Assembly (NCBI RefSeq): GCF_009857535.1 | Contig: NZ_WWCS01000001.1 | Coordinates: 186,001 to 250,000, forward strand | Source of the DNA: Duganella margarita | Lineage (GTDB): Bacteria; Pseudomonadota; Gammaproteobacteria; Burkholderiales; Burkholderiaceae_D | DNA length: 64,000 nt | Reading direction: 5' to 3' | Part shown: piece by piece, positions 1-8,061 of the stretch | How positions within the stretch are numbered: the first letter of the stretch is position 1 | Layout: the number at the start of each line of letters is the position of its first letter | Position numbers and translations under genes: made by a program | Notes under the pieces: generated by a model | The model's input: the letters and a program-made list of their open reading frames with translations, nothing else | The model's database searches: none | What the model was told of the DNA's origin: nothing

Positions 1-1
1 C

Positions 2-91
2 GAGAGCGTGCAGCAGATCGCCGACAACATCCGCAAGACCGAAGCCGGCGAGCCAGTCGCCGGCGTGGTTGACCGCACACTGGGGTATTGA
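2..91 (+). CDS. D-2-hydroxyacid dehydrogenase family protein, C-terminal fragment
   Basis: Only the last 29 codons are present; the gene enters from the left edge and stops at TGA 89-91. The tail reads ENIRK-like helix residues (IADNIRKTEAGEP) followed by GVVDRTLGY, which resembles the C-terminus of NAD(P)-dependent D-2-hydroxyacid dehydrogenases such as glyoxylate/hydroxypyruvate reductase. The next gene begins 1 base after the stop, so the two are probably co-transcribed. Substrate cannot be judged from this fragment. Confidence 0.6.
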   Translation, partial: ESVQQIADNIRKTEAGEPVAGVVDRTLGY

Positions 92-92
92 A

Positions 93-1004
93 ATGAGCAG
101 CTTACCGAAGCAAGTCAAAATCGTTGAAGTCGGCCCGCGCGACGGCCTGCAAAATGAAAAGGAAAACGTCCCGGCCGAAATCAAGATCGAGCTGGTGAAC
201 CGTCTCACCAGCGCCGGCTTCCAGAACATCGAAGCGGCGGCCTTCGTGTCGCCGAAATGGGTGCCGCAGATGGCCACCAGCGCCGAAGTGATGGCGGCGA
301 TTACGCGCACGCCGGGCGTGATCTACTCCGCGCTGACGCCCAACATGCAGGGCTTTGAAGCGGCACTGGCCGCGCGCGCGGACGAAGTGGTGATCTTCGG
401 TTCGGCGTCGGAAGCCTTCTCGCAAAAGAACATCAACTGCTCCATCGCCGAATCGATTGCGCGCTTTGAAGGCGTGGCCAAGGCGGCGAAAGAGCAGGGC
501 ATCCGTCTGCGCGGCAGCATCAGCTGCGCTTTCGGCTGTCCGTACCAGGGCGAGGTGCCGCTGGATGCAGTGGCCGACGTGGTGGGCCGCATGCGCGACC
601 TTGGCTGCGACGAAATCGACATCGCCGACACCATCGGCGTCGCCACGCCGCGCAAGACGCAGGCGGTGATGGAGCGCGCCATCGGCCAATTCCGCGTGGA
701 CGGCCTGTCGGGCCACTTCCACGATACCTATGGACAGGCGCTGGCCAATATCTACGCCAGCCTGGAACTGGGCATCGCCATCTATCACTCGTCGGTCTCC
801 GGCCTGGGCGGCTGCCCGTACGCAAAAGGCGCGACCGGCAACGTCGCCACCGAAGATGTGCTGTACATGATGCAGGGGCTGGGCATCGACACCGGCATCG
901 ATCTCGATATCGTGGTGGACGCCGGCCAGTTCATCTCGCAATTCCTCAACCGCAAAGGCGCCAGCCGCGCCGGCAACGCCATCGCCGCCAAGCGCGCAGG
1001 CTGA
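93..1004 (+). CDS. mvaB: Hydroxymethylglutaryl-CoA lyase
   Basis: Splits 3-hydroxy-3-methylglutaryl-CoA into acetyl-CoA and acetoacetate, the last step of leucine breakdown; cytosolic TIM-barrel enzyme of the HMGL-like family. The N-terminal catalytic motif EVGPRDGLQNE and the signature GLGGCPYAKGATGNVATED with the active-site cysteine near residue 241 are both present. The length of 303 residues is normal. I chose ATG 93 rather than an upstream TTG at 69, because family proteins start just before the EVGPRDG strand and the ATG follows the preceding stop by 1 base. No other leucine-degradation genes are visible here. Confidence 0.93.
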   Translation: MSSLPKQVKIVEVGPRDGLQNEKENVPAEIKIELVNRLTSAGFQNIEAAAFVSPKWVPQMATSAEVMAAITRTPGVIYSALTPNMQGFEAALAARADEVVIFGSASEAFSQKNINCSIAESIARFEGVAKAAKEQGIRLRGSISCAFGCPYQGEVPLDAVADVVGRMRDLGCDEIDIADTIGVATPRKTQAVMERAIGQFRVDGLSGHFHDTYGQALANIYASLELGIAIYHSSVSGLGGCPYAKGATGNVATEDVLYMMQGLGIDTGIDLDIVVDAGQFISQFLNRKGASRAGNAIAAKRAG

Positions 1005-1013
1005 TTAAGGGTT

Positions 1014-1742
1014 TTACATTTGCCGGAACTGGCGCGTGTAGGCGTCGCTGACGGCCAGTTTGTCGGCGCGGCCTTTGAGGCGGATTTCCATTGAGGTGCC
1101 ATCGCGCTCGATGCGGTCGATCGCTTCCAGATTGACGATGGCGCCACGGTGGACTTGGGTGAACTGCGCCGGGTCCAGTTGCTCGATCAGGCTTTTCAGC
1201 GGCAGGCGTATCAGCGCCTCGCCCTCTGATGTGACAACCCGCGTGTATTTGCCGTCCGACTGGAAGAACTGCACGTCGCGCACCATCACCAGCCGCACCG
1301 TGTTGCCAGCAGAGGCCTTGATCCACTTGAGATGCTGCACCGGCGCCGGCGCCAGTTGCTGCCACACGCCCGCCGGCACCGGCGCCGTGCTGCGGGTCTT
1401 CAACCGCTTCACCGTTTGCAGCAGGCGCGCCGCCGTCACCGGTTTGACGATGTAATCGACCGCGCCGGCTTCAAACGCCTGCACCGCATGTTCGGCATAG
1501 GCGGTGACGAACACGATCTGCGCATGCTCGCCCACGTGCCGCGCCACTTCAATGCCGGTCAGGCCGGGGATCTGGATGTCGAGGAAGACCACGTCCGGCT
1601 TTAGCGCCTCCAGCATCGACACCGCTTCGACGCCATTTTCCGCATGGCCGGCGATGCTCAGCTCCGGCCATAGGGCCGCCAACTGGTCGCGCAATTCGGC
1701 CATCAGCAACGGTTCGTCTTCCACTATCAGTGCTACCGGCAT
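1014..1742 (-). CDS. LytR/AlgR-type response regulator (REC + LytTR DNA-binding domain)
   Basis: Receiver domain in residues 1-120 has the acidic pocket VEDE (residues 7-10) and phospho-acceptor Asp55 in FLDIQIPG. The C-terminal 100 residues form a LytTR DNA-binding domain (FFQSDGKYTRV, LKSLIEQLDP, FTQVHRGAIVNL). It lies 2 bases downstream of the sensor kinase on the same strand, so the two form a LytS/LytR-like pair. Targets are unknown; pairs of this type often control envelope or autolysis functions. It is convergent with the HMG-CoA lyase gene. Confidence 0.9.
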   Translation of the reverse strand: MPVALIVEDEPLLMAELRDQLAALWPELSIAGHAENGVEAVSMLEALKPDVVFLDIQIPGLTGIEVARHVGEHAQIVFVTAYAEHAVQAFEAGAVDYIVKPVTAARLLQTVKRLKTRSTAPVPAGVWQQLAPAPVQHLKWIKASAGNTVRLVMVRDVQFFQSDGKYTRVVTSEGEALIRLPLKSLIEQLDPAQFTQVHRGAIVNLEAIDRIERDGTSMEIRLKGRADKLAVSDAYTRQFRQM

Positions 1743-1744
1743 GC

Positions 1745-3025
1745 TTACTCCTTGATGATCAGCGTGGCCCGCACGCCGCCCTGTTCCGACGCCGCCACCG
1801 ACAGCGACGCGCGCTCGCCATACAGCAGCTGCAAGCGTTCATGAATGTTGGCCAGCCCAAAGCCCTGTCCCATCTGCTCGGTGAGGCCGACGCCATCATC
1901 GCATACCTGCACCCGCAGTTCGCTGCCGCGCAGCGTGGCGCTGATGATGATTTCGCCCGGCCTGCTGGCGCGTTCCAGTCCATGCTTGACGGCGTTTTCC
2001 ACCAGCGAGATCAACATCGCCGGCGGCACGGCGCGGGACAGCGCGGCATCTTCGGCCTCGATGCGGAAGCGCAGCCGCTGGCCCATGCGGATCTGCATGA
2101 TGGACAGGTAGTTGCGCGCCAGCGCCAGCTCGCGTTCCAGCGTCGACGATGCCGAGCGCATATCGGGCAGCGCGTTTTGCAGGTAGCCGACCAGGTGATC
2201 CAGCATCTGCTGCGCGGTGTCGGCGTCGGTACGGATCAGGTATTTGAGGTTGGCCAGGGTATTGAACAGGAAGTGCGGTTCGACCTGCGCCTGCAATGCC
2301 GTCAGCCGCGCCTGCAGCGCTGCGCGTTCCAGTTCCTGCTCGCGCTTGACGGCGCGCAGCGCACGATCGCGCTGGGCCAGCTGGTCCTGCAAATGGGTGG
2401 CGATGGTTTGCACGGCGTGCAATGCTTCGCCACGCTGCACGCAGAAGAAGTTAATGCCGAAACGGCGGCGGATGCGGATTTCCACCGGCCCGTCCACTTC
2501 CGTCGCTACCACCACTTCGGTGCTGCGGCCCAGCCACAGCGGCCGCCACGGCCCCAGCACGATCTTGCCAATAAAGGGCGAATGACGGAACACCGCCGGT
2601 CCGTGATAGCCCAGCGCCATGCCCAGCGCCAGGCCGGACAGCGTTTCGGCGCACAAGTCGTAGGTGCTGAGCGGATCGAGCGGCGACAGCAGCACGCGCT
2701 GGGGACGCGAACTGAACATCTCGGCGGTCAGCGGCGTGCCGGCTTCGGTCAGGTCGTTGAGGTAGCTGCGCACCGTGCTGATCACGCCCACCGAAGGTAT
2801 CAAGGCCGGCCACAGGATGGCCATGACCATGCCCCAGTTCCAGCCGGAATGCATGCCGGCGCGCGCGGCCAGGGAGGAGAGCAGTGTCACCAGCAACACG
2901 ATGAAGCAGCCGACCAGGATGCCGATGCCGGCCCACAGGCGCAGCAGCGATTGCCAGTAGTAGCGCCGCACCAGCTTGCGATCGTGCTCGAAGGAGGGTT
3001 TGAGGTAGGAGGGCGTCGTATTCAT
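1745..3025 (-). CDS. LytS-type membrane sensor histidine kinase
   Basis: 426 residues from ATG 3025, a start that leaves a short basic N-terminus before the first membrane helix. Two membrane segments are visible at about 27-48 and 63-84. A coiled coil (RDRALRAVKREQELERAAL) leads to the His_kinase (PF06580-type) motif QVEPHFLFNTL with phospho-acceptor His near residue 251, followed by an HATPase domain (SLVENAVKHG, GFGLANIHERL). It has no large extracellular domain, so any signal is sensed in or near the membrane. It probably phosphorylates the adjacent LytTR regulator. Confidence 0.88.
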   Translation of the reverse strand: MNTTPSYLKPSFEHDRKLVRRYYWQSLLRLWAGIGILVGCFIVLLVTLLSSLAARAGMHSGWNWGMVMAILWPALIPSVGVISTVRSYLNDLTEAGTPLTAEMFSSRPQRVLLSPLDPLSTYDLCAETLSGLALGMALGYHGPAVFRHSPFIGKIVLGPWRPLWLGRSTEVVVATEVDGPVEIRIRRRFGINFFCVQRGEALHAVQTIATHLQDQLAQRDRALRAVKREQELERAALQARLTALQAQVEPHFLFNTLANLKYLIRTDADTAQQMLDHLVGYLQNALPDMRSASSTLERELALARNYLSIMQIRMGQRLRFRIEAEDAALSRAVPPAMLISLVENAVKHGLERASRPGEIIISATLRGSELRVQVCDDGVGLTEQMGQGFGLANIHERLQLLYGERASLSVAASEQGGVRATLIIKE

Positions 3026-3100
3026 GCAGCCCATTCTACCGGCGGCGCGGCGGCGCAACGGCGCGTGCGACGAAGGAGCCAAAATCAGGAGCGAATAGGA

Positions 3101-3138
3101 AAAAACCCTGTCTGACGTTGCCGTCAAACAGGGTTTTT
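3101..3138 (-). terminator. Rho-independent terminator of tRNA-Pro
   Basis: Two nested arms (AAAAACCCTGT and TGACG) pair with CGTCA and ACAGGGTTTTT around a TTGC loop, with one bulged base on each side. On the minus strand it ends in a T run directly downstream of the tRNA. The A-rich arm could also make it bidirectional. Confidence 0.85.
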
Positions 3139-3144
3139 AGATTC

Positions 3145-3221
3145 TGGTCGGAGTACAAGGATTCGAACCTTGGACCCCCTGGTCCCAAACCAGGTGCGCT
3201 ACCGGGCTGCGCTACACTCCG
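3145..3221 (-). tRNA. tRNA-Pro(TGG)
   Basis: 77 bases on the minus strand including an encoded CCA. The acceptor stem pairs CGGAGTG with TACTCCG-A, the anticodon stem CCTGG/CCAGG encloses loop TTTGGGA with anticodon TGG, and the T arm contains GGTTCGAATCC. It reads Pro CCN codons by wobble. A consensus promoter and a strong terminator flank it, so it is a single-gene unit. Confidence 0.97.
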
Positions 3222-3231
3222 AAGAAGCAAG

Positions 3232-3260
3232 ATAATACAGCCTGGCAGGAAGGTCGTCAA
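3232..3260 (-). promoter_or_regulatory. Sigma-70 promoter of tRNA-Pro
   Basis: On the minus strand, -35 TTGACG (3255-3260) and -10 TATTAT (3232-3237) are separated by exactly 17 bases. The -10 lies 10 bases from the tRNA 5' end at 3221. Confidence 0.8.
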
Positions 3261-3295
3261 GTGCCTACTAAAATTGATGCTATGATCGAAAAATC

Positions 3296-3949
3296 ATGAG
3301 CGCCACTTTTTCATTCGATCAGCCCAGCTTGCGCCGCCGTCCCGGCCTGGTGGCCGGCATTGCCGTGTCGCTGGCGCTGCATTTGGTGCTGCTGTTCGGC
3401 TATCGCTTATCCCATGCGCCGGCGCATGAACAGCCGCAGCGGAGCATGACGGTATGGCTGCAACCGCTCAAGCCGCCGCAAATGGTCGCCAGGATCGAAC
3501 CGCCGCCACGGCGGCAACCAAAGCGCGACAAACCGGAAGTCGCCAAGGCCGCGCCGCGCGTGCGCAATGCGCCGACCGCCTCCACGACGCCGCAAGCGGC
3601 CGAGCCGCAGCCGGCCGTGGCCGCGCAGACGCAGGTTCAGCCAGCCGAGTCGCAAGCCATTACGCTGCCGCCCGCGCCCGATCCGCTGCATCCGGAGCAG
3701 CAGCCAAAACAGTTTGATATGAACGCGGCGCTGAAAACCGCCCGCAAGGTGGCCACCGAAAAAGATCCGGCCCGCGCCGGCTTGCCGGTGGCGCAGCTGG
3801 ACGACCATCCGCTGTATCCGGAAAACCATGAGACGCAGCTGCAAAAAGGCGTAGCCAGCGCCAAGAAGGGCGATTGCCTGCAAAAAGGCGCCGGCCTCGG
3901 CCTGCTGGCCCCGCTGGTGTGGGCCTTCGACAAGCACTGCAAGTTTTAA
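3296..3949 (+). CDS. TonB-like N-terminally anchored proline-rich protein, function unknown
   Basis: 217 residues. One membrane helix at about 17-36 (GLVAGIAVSLALHLVLLFGY), preceded by RRRP, gives the topology of TonB energy transducers. A long Pro/Ala/Gln-rich periplasmic segment follows (about 45-140). The C-terminus (KGDCLQKGAGLGLLAPLVW, CKF end) carries two cysteines and does not look like a TonB C-terminal domain. No exbB/exbD neighbours are present. It is transcribed alone between the tRNA and an inverted-repeat element. I do not assign a function. Confidence 0.7.
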   Translation: MSATFSFDQPSLRRRPGLVAGIAVSLALHLVLLFGYRLSHAPAHEQPQRSMTVWLQPLKPPQMVARIEPPPRRQPKRDKPEVAKAAPRVRNAPTASTTPQAAEPQPAVAAQTQVQPAESQAITLPPAPDPLHPEQQPKQFDMNAALKTARKVATEKDPARAGLPVAQLDDHPLYPENHETQLQKGVASAKKGDCLQKGAGLGLLAPLVWAFDKHCKF

Positions 3950-3952
3950 CCG

Positions 3953-4031
3953 CCGTCGTTCCCGCGCAGGTGGGAACCCATAGAACACAGGCCAACCAAC
4001 CTCCGCATGGATTCCCGCGCGGGAATGACGG
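3953..4031. repeat. Copy 1 of an ~80-bp inverted-repeat element (GTCATTCCCGCG family)
   Basis: Starts CCGTCGTTCCCGCGCAGG and ends CCCGCGCGGGAATGACGG, so the ends are inverted copies of one another around a less conserved centre. Two further copies of 80 and 81 bases lie at 23977-24056 and 35993-36073. Here it sits between the convergent TonB-like gene and rsmI, where it could act as a structured transcript end. Confidence 0.85.
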
Positions 4032-4046
4032 TGGCGGTTATTTCAT

Positions 4047-4955
4047 CTAATCGGCGCTTTTCAGCTCCAGCGCGCGGTCGTACAGCGCGTTTTTCTTGCG
4101 GCCGGTGATTTGCGCGGCCAATCCGGCTGCCTGTTTGACAGGCAGTTCCGCCAGCAGGATTTGCAGGATGCGGTCGGCCTCGGCGTCGTTTTCGTCCTCC
4201 GCCGGCGGCGCGCCTTCCAGCAGCACCACGAATTCGCCCTTTTCCCGATGGCCGTCGGCCTTGATCCACGCTTCCGCCTCGGACAGCGGGCAGCGGTGGA
4301 TTTCTTCAAACATCTTGGTCAACTCGCGCGCAAACACCACCTGGCGGGTCGGCTCGAACACCGAGGCCAGCGCGCTGGCGCAGTCCAGGATGCGGTGCGG
4401 CGCCTCATAAAACACCATGGTCGCCGTCACCGCCCGCAGCGTGCCGAGGAAATTCTCGCGCTGCTTGGCCTTGGCCGGCAGAAAGCCGACAAAGTAAAAC
4501 TGGTCATTCACCAGCCCGCTGGCCGACAGGGCCGTCACCGCCGCCGACGCGCCCGGCAGCGGCAGCACCCGCAACCCCGCCGCCCGCACCGCATCGACAA
4601 TCCGCGCACCCGGATCGGACACGGCCGGCGTACCGGCGTCCGACACCAGCGCGATGCGCTCGCCGGCCTGCAAACGGGCGATCAGCACTTCGGCCGCCTC
4701 GCGCTCGTTGTGCTGATGCGCGGCAATCAACGGCTTGTGCAGGCCGAAGCGGCCCATCAGCTGGGCGGTGTTGCGCGTGTCCTCGCATGCCACAGCATTG
4801 ACCAGGCTCAAAACATGCAGCGCGCGCAGGCTAATATCCGTCACATTGCCTATGGGGGTCGCCACAACGTACAAGGTTGCGCTAGGATAGGTCTGGTGCG
4901 CCATTTCGCCCATGACGGGCAGGTTGGCGATGGAACTGGATACGAGGTCGCTCAT
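4047..4955 (-). CDS. rsmI: 16S rRNA (cytidine(1402)-2'-O)-methyltransferase
   Basis: SAM-dependent methyltransferase of the tetrapyrrole-methylase fold that 2'-O-methylates C1402 in the ribosomal P site. N-terminal signature YVVATPIGNVTDISLRAL and the SAM-site motif SDAGTPAVSDPG are clear; the C-terminal helical domain (LLAELPVKQAAGLAAQITG) is also present. 302 residues from ATG 4955, chosen because the family begins about 20 residues before the VVATPIGN strand; the frame is open far upstream but that region is antisense to lpoA. Divergent to lpoA with only 15 bases between start codons, as in the enterobacterial rsmI-lpoA arrangement. Confidence 0.93.
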   Translation of the reverse strand: MSDLVSSSIANLPVMGEMAHQTYPSATLYVVATPIGNVTDISLRALHVLSLVNAVACEDTRNTAQLMGRFGLHKPLIAAHQHNEREAAEVLIARLQAGERIALVSDAGTPAVSDPGARIVDAVRAAGLRVLPLPGASAAVTALSASGLVNDQFYFVGFLPAKAKQRENFLGTLRAVTATMVFYEAPHRILDCASALASVFEPTRQVVFARELTKMFEEIHRCPLSEAEAWIKADGHREKGEFVVLLEGAPPAEDENDAEADRILQILLAELPVKQAAGLAAQITGRKKNALYDRALELKSAD

Positions 4956-4970
4956 TGGGGGGTAGGTAGG

Positions 4971-6386
4971 ATGAATAGTGTGAGGTTGACGCTGCTGTGC
5001 ATGGCTGCCGCAGTGCTGAGTGCATGCAGCACGCCGTTTTGCGACGCGCCGGGTGGATTGTGCGCGCCCCAGCCCGCAAAAACAAGTCCGCCGCCGCCAG
5101 TGGTGATGCAACCGGCGCCGCTGCCCAAGCCGCCGCCGGAGCCGACCCCGCCGCCGGCCGAGGTGTTCGCCATCACCTTGCCGGGTGCCACCGCCTCGGC
5201 AGACGAGGACCGCAGCCAGCTGCCGCCGCGCGCCGAGCCGCCGGCCGCCGTGCGCGACGTCGACTATAACGCCTTGCCGTCCGATACCCCAATCCGCATC
5301 GGCCTGCTGCTGCCATTGCGCTCGGAAACCCTGGGCGCCGCCGCCGATTCGGTGCGCGCCGGCTTCATGGCCGCCTGGGAGCGCGACCGCGCCAACATCA
5401 CCGTCAGCGTGCTGGAAACCGGCGACGTGCCGCAGGATATCCTGTCGGCCTACGCCCGCGCGCTGCAGGACCAGGATATCGTGGTCGGCCCGCTGTCGCG
5501 CGCCGCCGTGGCCACGGTGGCAGCCAGCCCGCTGCTGAGCAAACCGACCATCGCCCTGAATTACCCCGAAGGCTACGGCCAGCCGGGCGCCGCGCCGCTG
5601 CCGCAGAACATGGTGGCGATCGGCTTGTCGATCGAGGAAGAAGCGCGCCAGGCCGCCCAATGGGCCGCCAATGAACAGCCGGACGGCGCCGCCCTGGTGC
5701 TGACCACCGGTTCGGCCTGGCAACGCCGGGTGGCGGCCGCCTTCGCCGGCCAGTGGCAAAAGCTGGGCCGCCCGGTGCGCACCATTGAGCTGAGTTCGCC
5801 GGACGGCTACCTGAGCGATCCGGAACTGGTGCAGCTGCGCGCCACCCTGCGCCAGAACCTGCCGGCGCTGCTGTTCTCGGCCATGGGCGCCGACCAGACG
5901 CGCCAGTTGCGCCAGGCGCTCGGCAGCACCGTCAGCACCGAGCCGACCAATCCGATCTTCAGCACCGCCGACGCGCTGCCGCCGCCACCGGCGGCGGCGC
6001 CCACCGAGCAATTCAGCAACCTGCCGATCTACGGCACCTCGGCGCTCAATCCCGGCAGCGGCGCCGGCTTCCCGACCCAGGACCTGGACGGCGTGCGCCT
6101 GCTGGACCTGCCGTGGCAAGTGCAGCGCGACCATCCGGCGGTGATGGTCTATCCGCGCCCGGTGCAAACCGGCGTCGGCAGCGCCGACATGACGCGCCTG
6201 TACGCGCTCGGCATCGACGCCTTCCGCGTGGCGCGCGAAATCGGCCGCCACCCGGTCGGCCGCTTCCAGCTGGACGGCGTCACCGGCCGTCTGACGGTCG
6301 ATTTCGGCCAGGGCCCGGCCCGTTTCGAGCGCATCGAGCAATCGGCCGTCTACCAGAACGGCGCGCCGCAGCCGGTCAGTCCATGA
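4971..6386 (+). CDS. lpoA: Penicillin-binding protein activator LpoA-like lipoprotein (short form)
   Basis: Outer-membrane lipoprotein predicted to stimulate a bifunctional peptidoglycan synthase (PBP1A in E. coli). Signal peptide with lipobox VLSAC gives lipidated Cys19. A Pro-rich linker (about 38-75) follows, then a periplasmic-binding-protein-like domain (IRIGLLLPLRSETLG to the C-terminus). At 471 residues it is about 200 shorter than E. coli LpoA and lacks an obvious N-terminal TPR domain. The LpoA name rests on gene order and the C-terminal LppC-type domain; the frame is open upstream but ATG 4971 gives the signal peptide. Confidence 0.85.
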   Translation: MNSVRLTLLCMAAAVLSACSTPFCDAPGGLCAPQPAKTSPPPPVVMQPAPLPKPPPEPTPPPAEVFAITLPGATASADEDRSQLPPRAEPPAAVRDVDYNALPSDTPIRIGLLLPLRSETLGAAADSVRAGFMAAWERDRANITVSVLETGDVPQDILSAYARALQDQDIVVGPLSRAAVATVAASPLLSKPTIALNYPEGYGQPGAAPLPQNMVAIGLSIEEEARQAAQWAANEQPDGAALVLTTGSAWQRRVAAAFAGQWQKLGRPVRTIELSSPDGYLSDPELVQLRATLRQNLPALLFSAMGADQTRQLRQALGSTVSTEPTNPIFSTADALPPPPAAAPTEQFSNLPIYGTSALNPGSGAGFPTQDLDGVRLLDLPWQVQRDHPAVMVYPRPVQTGVGSADMTRLYALGIDAFRVAREIGRHPVGRFQLDGVTGRLTVDFGQGPARFERIEQSAVYQNGAPQPVSP

Positions 6387-6393
6387 GGATGCC

Positions 6394-6744
6394 ATGCCGC
6401 GCACCCCACAGCAGCGGCTCGGCCGGCTGGGCGAGGACCGGGCGCTGGCCCACCTCCAGGCCCAGGGCATGACGCTGCTGGAGCGCAATTTTCTGTGTAA
6501 ATCGGGCGAAATCGACCTGATCATGCAAGAAGGGCCGACGCTGGTCTTCGTGGAAGTGCGCCAGCGCGCCGCCAGCCGCTTCGGCGGCGCCGTCTACAGC
6601 GTCACCCCGGCCAAGCAGCAGCGCCTGCTGCGCGCTGCGCAATATTATCTGTTCCGTCATAAAATCCCGCCGCCGTGCCGTTTCGACCTGGTCGCCATCG
6701 ACGATGAAAAGTTGTCATGGATACAAAATATGCTCGAGATGTAA
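6394..6744 (+). CDS. yraN: YraN family protein (UPF0102), endonuclease-like fold
   Basis: 116 residues, the usual size. Shows the family pattern LGRLGEDRALAHLQAQGM, LERNFLCKSGEIDLIMQEG and LVFVEVRQRA, in which the GEIDLI/VFVEV residues match a nuclease-like catalytic core seen in Holliday-junction-resolvase-related proteins. The biochemical role is not established. It starts 7 bases after lpoA with a GAGGA ribosome site, in the conserved order lpoA-yraN-gmhA/diaA-dolP. Confidence 0.9.
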   Translation: MPRTPQQRLGRLGEDRALAHLQAQGMTLLERNFLCKSGEIDLIMQEGPTLVFVEVRQRAASRFGGAVYSVTPAKQQRLLRAAQYYLFRHKIPPPCRFDLVAIDDEKLSWIQNMLEM

Positions 6745-6786
6745 GCATTTTTAACAGCGCTTGTCCGGTCTGCCGGACGACTGCAC

Positions 6787-6792
6787 TATAAT
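6787..6792 (+). promoter_or_regulatory. -10 element (TATAAT) ahead of gmhA/diaA
   Basis: A perfect TATAAT ends 8 bases before the ATG at 6801. The best -35, TTGTCC at 6761-6766, has a long 20-base spacer overlapping the inverted repeat GTCCGG-TCTG-CCGGAC. No Shine-Dalgarno precedes the ATG, so the transcript may be leaderless. Confidence 0.5.
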
Positions 6793-6800
6793 CAGCAACT

Positions 6801-7397
6801 ATGACTAATCAACGCATCCTGGCGCACTTCCACGAAAGTGCCGAAATTAAAATCCAGTCCGCGACCGTGCTGGCCCCACACATTGCGCAGGCGATCGAGA
6901 TGATGTTCTCGGCGCTGTCCAACGGCAACAAGATTCTGGTCTGCGGCAACGGCGGTTCGGCCGCCGATTCGCAGCACTTTGCGGCCGAACTGGTGGGGCG
7001 CTTCGAACGCGAACGCTTCCCGCTGCCGGCCATCGCGCTGACCACCGACACCTCGATCCTGACGGCGGTCGCCAACGACTACAGCTACCGCGAGATTTTC
7101 TCCAAGCAGGTGCAGGCGTTCGGCCAGGAAGGCGACATCCTGCTGGCGTTCTCCACCTCCGGCAACTCAGGCAACGTGGTGGCGGCGATTGAAGCGGCGC
7201 TGGAGCGCGAAATGCGCGTGGTCGCCATGACCGGCAAAGGCGGCGGCGCCATCGGCAAGATGCTGACCGACGCCGACGTCCACATCTGCGTGCCGGCCGA
7301 CCGTACTGCCCGCATCCAGGAAGTTCACCTGGTCACCATTCATGCAATTTGCGACGGTATCGACGTCGCGCTGTTCGGAGGAGACGCGAATGAGTAA
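6801..7397 (+). CDS. gmhA: SIS-domain phosphoheptose isomerase / DiaA-type protein
   Basis: 198 residues with a single SIS fold: [30 protein letters not shown] and [15 protein letters not shown]. GmhA converts sedoheptulose-7-phosphate to D-glycero-D-manno-heptose-7-phosphate for LPS inner core; DiaA, its paralogue, binds DnaA. Position between yraN and dolP matches E. coli diaA, while the retained acidic and histidine positions would also suit an active isomerase, so both names are possible. Its 3' end overlaps dolP by 8 bases. See the separate -10 element for its start. Confidence 0.85.
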   Translation: MTNQRILAHFHESAEIKIQSATVLAPHIAQAIEMMFSALSNGNKILVCGNGGSAADSQHFAAELVGRFERERFPLPAIALTTDTSILTAVANDYSYREIFSKQVQAFGQEGDILLAFSTSGNSGNVVAAIEAALEREMRVVAMTGKGGGAIGKMLTDADVHICVPADRTARIQEVHLVTIHAICDGIDVALFGGDANE

Positions 7398-8061
7398 GTC
7401 CAGCGCTATCTGGAAACAAGTACAACGTCCGCTGGTCATGAGCGTGCTGTGCGGCGCCATGCTGGCATCGCTGTCGGGCTGCGTCGCACTGGTGGCGGGC
7501 GGCGCGATTTCCGGTACGCTGGCGGCCTCCGACCGCCGCACCTTTGGCGCGCAAACCGAAGACCGCGCGATCGAAGTCAAGGGCGCGATCAAGATCAACA
7601 ACGTGACCGGCGATGCCGGCCATGTCAACATCAACAGCTTCAACCGCCGCGCGCTGCTGACCGGCGAAGTGCGCGACGACGCCATGAAGGCGGCGGTGGA
7701 ACGCGAAGTGCGCGGCATCGAAGGCGTGATCGACGTCATCAACGAACTGGAAGTGGCCGGCCTGGCCAGCTACACCTCCCGTTCCAGCGACACCATCATC
7801 ACCGGCAAGGTCAAGGCCAGCCTGGTCGACGCCAAGGACATTTCGGCCAACTCCTACCAGGTGGTGACCGAGCGCGGCGTGGTCTACCTGCAGGGTCGCG
7901 TGACCCAGCGCGAAGGCCAGATCGGCGCCGACATCGCCCGCGGCGTCAGCGGCGTGATGAAGGTGGTCAAGGTGTTTGAATACATCAGCGAGGACGAGCT
8001 GAAGCAGTACCAGCCTCAGCCTGCCAACACCGCCACCAGCAATTCGCAGAGCACACAATGA
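7390..8061 (+). CDS. dolP: BON-domain outer-membrane lipoprotein DolP (YraP)
   Basis: Lipoprotein with lipobox SLSGC, lipidated Cys31, and two BON domains (about 60-130, [14 protein letters not shown] to INELEVAG; and about 135-205, ITGKVKASL to VKVFEYISE). DolP binds anionic phospholipid at division sites and supports outer-membrane integrity in E. coli. Residue 1 is ATG 7390 with GGAGGAGACGC as ribosome site inside the end of gmhA. The final 20 residues are polar ([10 protein letters not shown]). It overlaps the following tlpA-like gene by ATGA. Confidence 0.9.
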   Translation: MSKSSAIWKQVQRPLVMSVLCGAMLASLSGCVALVAGGAISGTLAASDRRTFGAQTEDRAIEVKGAIKINNVTGDAGHVNINSFNRRALLTGEVRDDAMKAAVEREVRGIEGVIDVINELEVAGLASYTSRSSDTIITGKVKASLVDAKDISANSYQVVTERGVVYLQGRVTQREGQIGADIARGVSGVMKVVKVFEYISEDELKQYQPQPANTATSNSQSTQ

